Assembly: GCA_945897465.1 (NCBI GenBank) | Contig: CAMDFK010000008.1 | Location: 51,967-115,966 of the forward strand | DNA: 64,000 nt | DNA from: Limnohabitans sp. Rim8 | GTDB taxonomy: Bacteria > Pseudomonadota > Gammaproteobacteria > Burkholderiales > Burkholderiaceae_C | Reading direction: 5' to 3' | In this document: in pieces, positions 58,264 through 64,000 of the stretch | Numbering within the stretch: the first letter of the stretch is position 1 | How the letters are laid out: every line of letters starts with the position of its first letter | The notes under the pieces: model-generated | The model's database searches: none | What the model was told of the DNA's origin: nothing | What the model saw: the letters and a program-made list of their open reading frames with translations, nothing else | Made by a program: the position numbers and the translations under genes

Positions 58264-58913
58264 GGGGCCACCTGTGGTTTCAGAGGCAAGCCAGTACCAA
58301 TCATGGCGTCGCGGGTGACCAGCGTGGCCAGTTGTTCCTCGCTCCAGCCTTCGGTGCCAGCGGGGCGCTCGGGCAGCACCAGGTAGCGCACCTCGGCGGT
58401 GGAGTCCCAGACGCGGATGTTTTGGCTCGGCGGCAGGGTGACGCCGAAATCGGCAAGTACGGCACGCGGCTCGATGACGGCGCGGGAGCGGTAAGCCGCG
58501 CTTTTGTACCAAACCGGGGGCAGGCCCAACACGGGCCAGGGGTAGCAACTGCACAGGGTGCAGACCACCATGTTGTGGGTGTCGGGGGTGTTGGGCACGG
58601 CCACCATGTGCTCGCCTTGGCGCCCGGTGTAGTCCATCGAGGCGATGGCGGCCGTGGCGTCTTGGAGCAACCAGTCTCTAAAAACCGGGTCAACCCAGGC
58701 TCGGGCCACCACTTTGGCGCCGTTGTGCGGCCCCACATGCACCTCGTAGGTCTCGATGATGCGGTCCACGGCGGCGGGGTCCAGGTAGCCTTTTTGCGTC
58801 AGCAGGGTCTCCAAGGCGCGCACCCGCAGGTCCATCTCGCCCAAGGTGCTGTGCGCATGGTCATGTGCATGGTCATGAGGGTGCGCGTGGGGGTGTCCGG
58901 CTTCGGCTGACAT
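58260..58913 (-). CDS. nthA: Nitrile hydratase subunit alpha, cobalt type
   Basis: 217 residues. The metal claw is VCTLCSCY (Cys118, Cys121, Cys123); Thr in this motif marks the cobalt type, as opposed to Ser in the iron type. Catalytic-site text [19 protein letters not shown] is present. An N-terminal His-rich extension ([15 protein letters not shown], residues 7-21) is unusual and may gather the metal. No amidase gene follows, so the amide product is used elsewhere. First gene of the nthA-nthB-accessory-transporter operon. Confidence 0.95.
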   Translation of the reverse strand: MSAEAGHPHAHPHDHAHDHAHSTLGEMDLRVRALETLLTQKGYLDPAAVDRIIETYEVHVGPHNGAKVVARAWVDPVFRDWLLQDATAAIASMDYTGRQGEHMVAVPNTPDTHNMVVCTLCSCYPWPVLGLPPVWYKSAAYRSRAVIEPRAVLADFGVTLPPSQNIRVWDSTAEVRYLVLPERPAGTEGWSEEQLATLVTRDAMIGTGLPLKPQVAP

Positions 58914-59039
58914 GGCGGTCTCCTGTGGGGCTGCGGGGCTTTTGGGAGTGATCATAGCGCCGCATACAATGGCGGCTTCGCTTGCAGGACGCCCAAGCGC
59001 CACCCGCACAACCCGAATTTGACTTTCAGTGGAGTTTTC

Positions 59040-59372
59040 ATGTTCATTTCTTCTGCTTTTGCCCAAACCGCCCCTGCCGCTGCCGCTGGTGGCGACATGC
59101 AATCCACCCTGATGAGCATGCTGCCGCTGCTGCTGATGTTTGTGGTGCTGTATTTCGTGATGATCCGCCCCCAAATGAAGAAGCAAAAAGAGCACCGCGC
59201 CATGATCGACGCGCTGGCCAAGGGCGACGAAGTCGTGACCGCCGGTGGTTTTTTGGGCAAAGTCAGCAAACTGGGCGACGCTTATGTGGGCATTGAGCTG
59301 GCCAACGGCGTGGAAGTGCAGATGCAGCGCAGCGCTGTGGTGCAAGTGTTGCCCAAAGGCACCCTGAAGTAA
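59040..59372 (+). CDS. yajC: Sec translocon accessory protein YajC
   Basis: 110 residues. One membrane helix [47 protein letters not shown] is diagnostic. Works with SecDF. GGAG precedes ATG 59040. An intrinsic terminator lies between it and secD. Confidence 0.95.
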   Translation: MFISSAFAQTAPAAAAGGDMQSTLMSMLPLLLMFVVLYFVMIRPQMKKQKEHRAMIDALAKGDEVVTAGGFLGKVSKLGDAYVGIELANGVEVQMQRSAVVQVLPKGTLK

Positions 59373-59394
59373 TTTTTGGCTCATGGCTTTCAAA

Positions 59395-59430
59395 GGGGCC
59401 TGGCTTGACCCAGGCCCCTGTTTGTTTATT
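59395..59430 (+). terminator. Intrinsic terminator/attenuator between yajC and secD
   Basis: GGGGCCTGG (59395-59403) pairs with CCAGGCCCC (59410-59418), followed by TGTTTGTTTATTT. It lies 17 bases before secD, so it would reduce secD-secF relative to yajC unless secD has its own promoter. Confidence 0.75.
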
Positions 59431-59447
59431 TCTGAACGCGAGTCTTT

Positions 59448-61337
59448 ATGAACCGTTACCCGGTCTGGAAATACGTGGTCATCGTGATCGCTTTACTGTT
59501 GAGCACGGTCTATACCTTGCCCAACTTTTTTGGCGAAGCGCCTGCGGTACAGGTGTCTTCGGGCAAAGCCACGGTCAAGGTCGACACCTCGACCTTGCAA
59601 AAAGCCGAAGAGGCGCTCAAAGCAGCAGGCATCACCCCTCGGGCTTTGGCCTTAGAAGGCAGCTCGGTTCGGGTGCGGCTGGACACCACCGACGAACAGC
59701 TCAAGGCCAAGGACGCGCTTGAAAAGGCCTTGATTCCCGACACCAGCAACCCCTCTTTTGTGGTGGCGCTGAATTTGGTGACGCGTTCGCCCGCTTGGTT
59801 GACGTCGCTGAGCGCCGCGCCGATGTACCTGGGCCTGGACTTGCGTGGTGGTGTGCACTTCATGCTGCAGGTGGACATGCAGGCCGCCCTGACCCAGCGC
59901 GTGGAAGCCCTGACCGGTGACCTGCGCACCGCCTTGCGTGAAAAAGACTTGCGCCACAGCGGCATCAGCCGCAATGGCCAGGCGATTGAGGTCCGTCTGC
60001 GCGACGCCCAGCAACTTCAAGCAGCGCAGGACCTGATCAACGCCCAGTTTGCCGATCTGCAAAGCACATCGCAGGCCGATGGGGGCGAATTCCGACTGCT
60101 GCTCACCGTGAAGGCCGAGTCGGCCCGCATGGTGCAGGCCCAAGCCCTCAAGCAAAACATCACCACGCTGCACAACCGCATCAACGAGCTGGGCGTGGCC
60201 GAGCCGGTGATCCAGCAACAGGGTTTGGACCGCATTGTGGTGCAGCTGCCTGGTGTGCAAGACACGGCCAAGGCCAAGGACATTTTGGGCCGCACCGCCA
60301 CCTTGGAAGTGCGCATGGTCGACGAGAGCACCGAAGCGCGCGCAGCCGAGCAAGCAGGTGGCATGGTGCCCTTCGGCACCGAGCGCTACCTAGAGCGCGA
60401 CGGCCGCTCCTTGATCGTCAAGAAACAAGTGGTTTTGACCGGCGACAACTTGACCGACGCCCAGCCCGGCTTTGACAGCCAGACCCAGGAGCCCGTGGTC
60501 AACTTGACGCTGGACGGCAAGGGCGCACGCATCTTCAAGGATGTGACCCGTGACAACGTGGGCAAGCGCATGGCCATCATCTTGTTCGAAAAGGGCAAGG
60601 GCGAAGTGGTCACGGCCCCCGTGATCCGTGCCGAGATTGGTGGCGGCCGGGTGCAGATTTCGGGCAACATGAGCACCTCCGAGGCCAACGACACGGCCCT
60701 GCTGCTGCGTGCTGGCTCGCTGGCCGCGCCCATGGAGATCATCGAAGAGCGCACCATTGGCCCGAGCTTGGGTGCTGAAAACATTGCCAAAGGCTTCAAC
60801 AGCGTGACCTGGGGTTTTCTGGTGATCGTGGCGTTCATGTGCGTCTATTACGCTTTGTTTGGCGTGTTCTCGAGCCTGGCCTTGGGCTTCAACCTGCTGC
60901 TGCTGGTGGCGGTGCTGTCTTTGCTGCAGGCCACCCTCACATTGCCGGGCATGGCCGCGATGGCTCTGGCACTGGGCATGGCGATTGACTCGAACGTGCT
61001 GATCAACGAGCGCGTGCGCGAGGAACTGCGCAACGGTGCAAGCCCGCAAGCGGCGATCAACGCCGGTTATGACCGCGCTTGGTCCACGATTTTTGACTCC
61101 AACATCACCACGCTGATTGCCGGTGTGGCTTTGCTGGCCTTTGGCTCTGGCCCGGTGCGCGGCTTTGCTGTGGTGCACTGCATCGGCATCTTGACCAGCA
61201 TGTTCTCGTCGGTGTTCTTCTCACGCGGCTTGGTCAATTTCTGGTACGGCCGCCAGAAAAAACTCAAGACCGTGTCCATCGGCACAGTCTGGCGTCCCGA
61301 TACGGGTACAGCGGTCAGAGCGGCCAAAGCCGACTGA
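59448..61337 (+). CDS. secD: Protein translocase subunit SecD
   Basis: 629 residues; inner-membrane protein that uses proton motive force to pull exported proteins across. N-terminal helix [28 protein letters not shown], then periplasmic domains with [18 protein letters not shown]. The C-terminal membrane domain has [52 protein letters not shown]-terminal tail is basic. Followed by secF after 13 bases. Confidence 0.96.
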   Translation: MNRYPVWKYVVIVIALLLSTVYTLPNFFGEAPAVQVSSGKATVKVDTSTLQKAEEALKAAGITPRALALEGSSVRVRLDTTDEQLKAKDALEKALIPDTSNPSFVVALNLVTRSPAWLTSLSAAPMYLGLDLRGGVHFMLQVDMQAALTQRVEALTGDLRTALREKDLRHSGISRNGQAIEVRLRDAQQLQAAQDLINAQFADLQSTSQADGGEFRLLLTVKAESARMVQAQALKQNITTLHNRINELGVAEPVIQQQGLDRIVVQLPGVQDTAKAKDILGRTATLEVRMVDESTEARAAEQAGGMVPFGTERYLERDGRSLIVKKQVVLTGDNLTDAQPGFDSQTQEPVVNLTLDGKGARIFKDVTRDNVGKRMAIILFEKGKGEVVTAPVIRAEIGGGRVQISGNMSTSEANDTALLLRAGSLAAPMEIIEERTIGPSLGAENIAKGFNSVTWGFLVIVAFMCVYYALFGVFSSLALGFNLLLLVAVLSLLQATLTLPGMAAMALALGMAIDSNVLINERVREELRNGASPQAAINAGYDRAWSTIFDSNITTLIAGVALLAFGSGPVRGFAVVHCIGILTSMFSSVFFSRGLVNFWYGRQKKLKTVSIGTVWRPDTGTAVRAAKAD

Positions 61338-61350
61338 ACGGGAGATAAAA

Positions 61351-62301
61351 ATGGAGTTTTTCAGAATCAAAAAAGACATCCCCTTCATGCGCCATGCCTT
61401 GGCGCTGAACGTGGTGTCCTTTGCCACTTTCATCCTGGCGGTGTTTTTCCTGTTCAGCAAAGGGCTGCACCTGTCGGTGGAGTTCACGGGCGGCACCGTG
61501 ATGGAAGTGAGCTACAGCCAAGCAGCCGATCTGCCCAAGGTGCGTGGCGTGATCTCAGGCCTGGGTTATGCCGATGTGCAGGTGCAAAACTTTGGCTCGG
61601 CCCGAGAGGTGTTGATCCGCTTGCCCGTGCAAAAGGGTGTGACCACCGCCCAGCAAAGTGAAACGGTGCTCAGCGCCCTCAAAGCCGCCAACCCCGATGT
61701 GACACTGCGCCGCACCGAGTTTGTGGGCCCGCAGGTCGGCAACGAGCTGGTGGAAGACGGCCTGATGGCGCTGGCCTTTGTGGTCGGGGGCATCATGCTG
61801 TACTTGGCCATCCGCTTCGAGTGGAAGTTTGCCGTGTCGGCCATCATCGCCAACTTGCACGATGTGATCATCATTCTGGGCTTTTTTGCCTTTTTCCAGT
61901 GGGAGTTTTCTCTGGCGGTGCTGGCAGCGGTGCTGGCGGTATTGGGTTACTCGGTCAACGAATCGGTGGTGATTTTTGACCGGATCCGCGAGAACTTCCG
62001 CCGCTACCGCAAGATGAACACCGTGGAGATCATCGACAACGCCATCACCTCCACCATCAGCCGCACCATCATCACCCACGGCTCGACCCAGATCATGGTC
62101 TTGTCCATGCTGCTGTTTGGGGGCGAGACGCTGTACTACTTTGCCCTGGCTTTGACGATTGGCATCTGCTTTGGCATTTACTCGTCGGTGTTCGTGGGCG
62201 CGGCCGTGGCCATGTGGCTGGGCATCAGCCGCGAAGACATGGTCAAGCCCGTCAAGAAAGACAACGATCCGAACGATGAGAACTCGGGCGCAGTGGTCTG
62301 A
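61351..62301 (+). CDS. secF: Protein translocase subunit SecF
   Basis: 316 residues. It begins MEFFRIKKDIPFMRHALALNVVSF, with FSKGLHLSVEFTGGTVMEVSY as the periplasmic start and VLGYSVNESVVIFDRIRENFRRYRK plus TSTISRTIITHGSTQIMVLSML in the membrane core. GGGAGATAA lies before ATG. Ends the yajC-secD-secF cluster. Confidence 0.96.
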   Translation: MEFFRIKKDIPFMRHALALNVVSFATFILAVFFLFSKGLHLSVEFTGGTVMEVSYSQAADLPKVRGVISGLGYADVQVQNFGSAREVLIRLPVQKGVTTAQQSETVLSALKAANPDVTLRRTEFVGPQVGNELVEDGLMALAFVVGGIMLYLAIRFEWKFAVSAIIANLHDVIIILGFFAFFQWEFSLAVLAAVLAVLGYSVNESVVIFDRIRENFRRYRKMNTVEIIDNAITSTISRTIITHGSTQIMVLSMLLFGGETLYYFALALTIGICFGIYSSVFVGAAVAMWLGISREDMVKPVKKDNDPNDENSGAVV

Positions 62302-62373
62302 GGCCATCCCAGCGAATGACGACCCATAGCCAAGCGCTCTGACTTGCGCGCCAGCTTGCGCAGCCGAGTGGAT

Positions 62374-62835
62374 TCAAAGCTTGAGGTCCAGCGGCACCTG
62401 CGCATCGGCCGCGGCCTTGGCCAATTGCCGGTCTTCGGCGCCGCGTTCGGCGTAGCGGTTGAAGCGCCAGGAGTTGCCCTCCATGGTGATGCGGTGCCAG
62501 ATGCTGCGCTTCTCACCCGGGGTCATCTCGATCCACAACTGCACCTCTTCGAAGGTGCGCCCGCAGCCCTTGCAATTGGCGTCGCCCTGGCTGGTGGAGC
62601 AAATCGCAATACATGGCGTGTCGGGCGTGGTGGCGTACCAGTCCTGCCAGGCCTCGGCTGCCGCCAGAGGCAGGCTGAATTCGTCGGCCAAGTCTTGTTT
62701 GTAGTACACCATCAGCCCATACACTTCGGCCAACGCACGCAGGGGTGGTGTCAAAGAGATGCCATCGGGTGAGGGGCTCTTGGCACGCCAATGGTTGATG
62801 GCGGCTTCGATGTCAGTGATGTGGATTCCGGCCAT
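62374..62835 (-). CDS. DUF3717 and DUF1289 domain protein
   Basis: 153 residues. The N-terminus MAGIHITDIEAAINHWRAKSPSPDGISLTPPLRALAEVYGLMVYY is DUF3717. After a linker, PCIAICSTSQGDANCKGCGRTFEEVQLWIEMTPGEKRSIWHRI is DUF1289, a small four-Cys domain possibly holding a metal or Fe-S centre. Function unknown. Transcribed alone, converging with secF. Confidence 0.85.
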   Translation of the reverse strand: MAGIHITDIEAAINHWRAKSPSPDGISLTPPLRALAEVYGLMVYYKQDLADEFSLPLAAAEAWQDWYATTPDTPCIAICSTSQGDANCKGCGRTFEEVQLWIEMTPGEKRSIWHRITMEGNSWRFNRYAERGAEDRQLAKAAADAQVPLDLKL

Positions 62836-62906
62836 GGTGAGTCTGATGCAAGGAGGGCGATCATAGCCCCTCTCCGCCGTTGGCGTGGCACCCCACTGCA
62901 ACAAGC

Positions 62907-64000
62907 CTAACGCGACCCGGACGATGGCTGCTGCAGGGCACGCAGTTGGGCCTGCACTTCGCGCAAACGGGTGTCCACGATCGAGGCCTCGATCAGATCG
63001 CCTGCTTGCAGGCGGCTGCGCTTGGCCAGGTCTTGTGCGGCCCGAAACCGGTCGAGTGCCCCTTCCCAATCGAGTCGGGCCACCTGGGCCTCGGCCTCGG
63101 CCCGCAAACCCGCCAGGCCCTGGCCTTGAGCGGCCAACAAACCCGCCAACAGCGTCCAGGCTTGGGCATCATGAGGGGCCACAAACACCCGCTGGCGCAA
63201 TTGCCGTGTGATCTCGGTTTGCTGCGCATGGCCGGGCAAGCGCTGTACAGACTGCGCCGCCAGCATCAGCTCCGGCCGCGCCAAATCGGGTGCAGCCTCA
63301 TCCAGCATCAACGCCTGCAGGGCTGCCGCATGGCGGTCTTGCTTCATCGCCACCTCGGCCGACAACAGGCGCAGCCATCGCGCCACCGACAGCTCCGGCT
63401 TGGAAGCAGCCCCCTGAACATCGGACAAGTTGGCAGGACCTGACTGACTGACCAATTGACGCAGTTGCAGCAAAGTGCGCTCTGCAGCGGCCATGTTTCT
63501 TTGCTGCACATAAGCCAAGGTGGCGGCATAAAGCTTGCCTGCCCTTTGGGCAGGACCCTCCTGAGGCGAAGGCTGCTCGGCCTCCAGAGTCCAGACTTTC
63601 AGGGCATCGGGGGTGTTTTGCGACAAGACCCGCGCTCGCGCCGACATCAGGGCTTGGGCCATGTCGGCGTTGGGCACAGCGCCGGGCGTGTTCAGCTGTT
63701 GGCGGGCCTGCATGTCAGCGATGCGCTCACTGGTCAAGGGGTGGCTGCGCAAATAGGGAAAGGCCCCGTTGTCGTTCAAGCCCGCCGCCTGTTGCAACTT
63801 GCCAAACATGCCCACGAAGCCCCGGGGGTCATACCCGGCATCGACCAATATGCCGTAACCCACACGGTCGGCTTCACGCTCCATGTCGCGCGAATAGCTC
63901 AGCTGAGACTGCACAGCCGCCGCCTGACCGCCCACAATCAGCGCCTGGGCGCTTTGCGGGCTTTTGCTCGCGGCCAAAGCGCCCAAAATCATGGCCCCCA
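62907..64000 (-). CDS. M48 family metalloprotease with TPR-like tail (BepA-like), partial
   Basis: The gene enters from beyond the right edge; about 364 C-terminal codons are present. LSYSRDMEREADRVGYGILVDAGYDPRGFVGMFGKLQQAAG carries the third zinc ligand (EREAD) of M48 peptidases, and YLRSHPLTSERIADMQAR follows as in BepA/YfgC. The HExxH motif lies outside the window. The rest is helical repeats. In the family these periplasmic proteases help outer-membrane protein assembly and quality control. Confidence 0.88.
   Translation of the reverse strand, partial: GAMILGALAASKSPQSAQALIVGGQAAAVQSQLSYSRDMEREADRVGYGILVDAGYDPRGFVGMFGKLQQAAGLNDNGAFPYLRSHPLTSERIADMQARQQLNTPGAVPNADMAQALMSARARVLSQNTPDALKVWTLEAEQPSPQEGPAQRAGKLYAATLAYVQQRNMAAAERTLLQLRQLVSQSGPANLSDVQGAASKPELSVARWLRLLSAEVAMKQDRHAAALQALMLDEAAPDLARPELMLAAQSVQRLPGHAQQTEITRQLRQRVFVAPHDAQAWTLLAGLLAAQGQGLAGLRAEAEAQVARLDWEGALDRFRAAQDLAKRSRLQAGDLIEASIVDTRLREVQAQLRALQQPSSGSR

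Overview
The window looks like the chromosome of a Burkholderiales bacterium, most likely a freshwater Comamonadaceae (Limnohabitans/Rhodoferax-like). This is inferred from overall gene content: Bug-type solute-binding protein, 'Gram-negative porin' pair, phasin, long IlvA, Coq7, recG next to oxyR, compact G+C-rich operons with ATGA/TTGA overlaps. No rRNA or tRNA gene was recognised.

Layout. 0.2-4.4 kb: M20 amidohydrolase and a DppB-type permease (minus strand), then a damaged stretch (operon-gene tail, truncated SGNH hydrolase) and a Bug protein. 4.6-6.9 kb: two porins, each with a strong terminator. 7.3-10.8 kb: coq7, an MNT-HEPN pair with a short HEPN protein, an OsmC protein, a candidate small RNA or attenuator, and ilvA. 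10.8-21.9 kb: a type II secretion locus with gspC divergent from gspGHIJKLMNDEF. 22-25.6 kb: a 5'-nucleotidase and a Zrg-like (zinc?) ABC module of ATPase, His-rich permease and DUF3299 protein. 25.9-33.3 kb: DMT transporter, coiled-coil exported protein, enoyl-CoA hydratase, phasin, esterase, and an HMA/DUF4395 pair divergent from a Crp/Fnr regulator with an FNR-like box. 33.3-39.1 kb: stand-alone AceE-type E1 divergent from an Lrp regulator, exonuclease, AAA_14 ATPase, metallophosphoesterase.

39.1-53.3 kb is an accessory island with many toxin-antitoxin and nuclease genes, split by a phosphonate block (phnE, phnC, phnD and divergent phnM). It holds FitAB-like, an orphan ParD, a fused unknown-domain/HNH gene (with a deleted second copy 11 kb away), a methyltransferase-HNH fusion, a DUF3427 remnant abutting an IS91-like transposase remnant, an RHH-PIN pair, a decaying AbiE pair, a wHTH-GHKL-DUF4325 protein, HigBA and an orphan DUF2384 protein. 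Several of these genes sit directly behind perfect inverted repeats that look like operators.

53.3-64 kb returns to core genes: recG, oxyR, a cobalt-type nitrile hydratase operon (alpha, beta, accessory, transporter), yajC-secD-secF, a DUF3717/DUF1289 protein and the 3' part of an M48 peptidase gene that runs off the window.

The strongest candidates for something undescribed are the methyltransferase-HNH fusion (41.5-43.2 kb), the fused HNH gene with its deleted copy, and the wHTH-GHKL-DUF4325 protein with its palindromic operator. All functional statements are read from motifs by eye; no database search was run.
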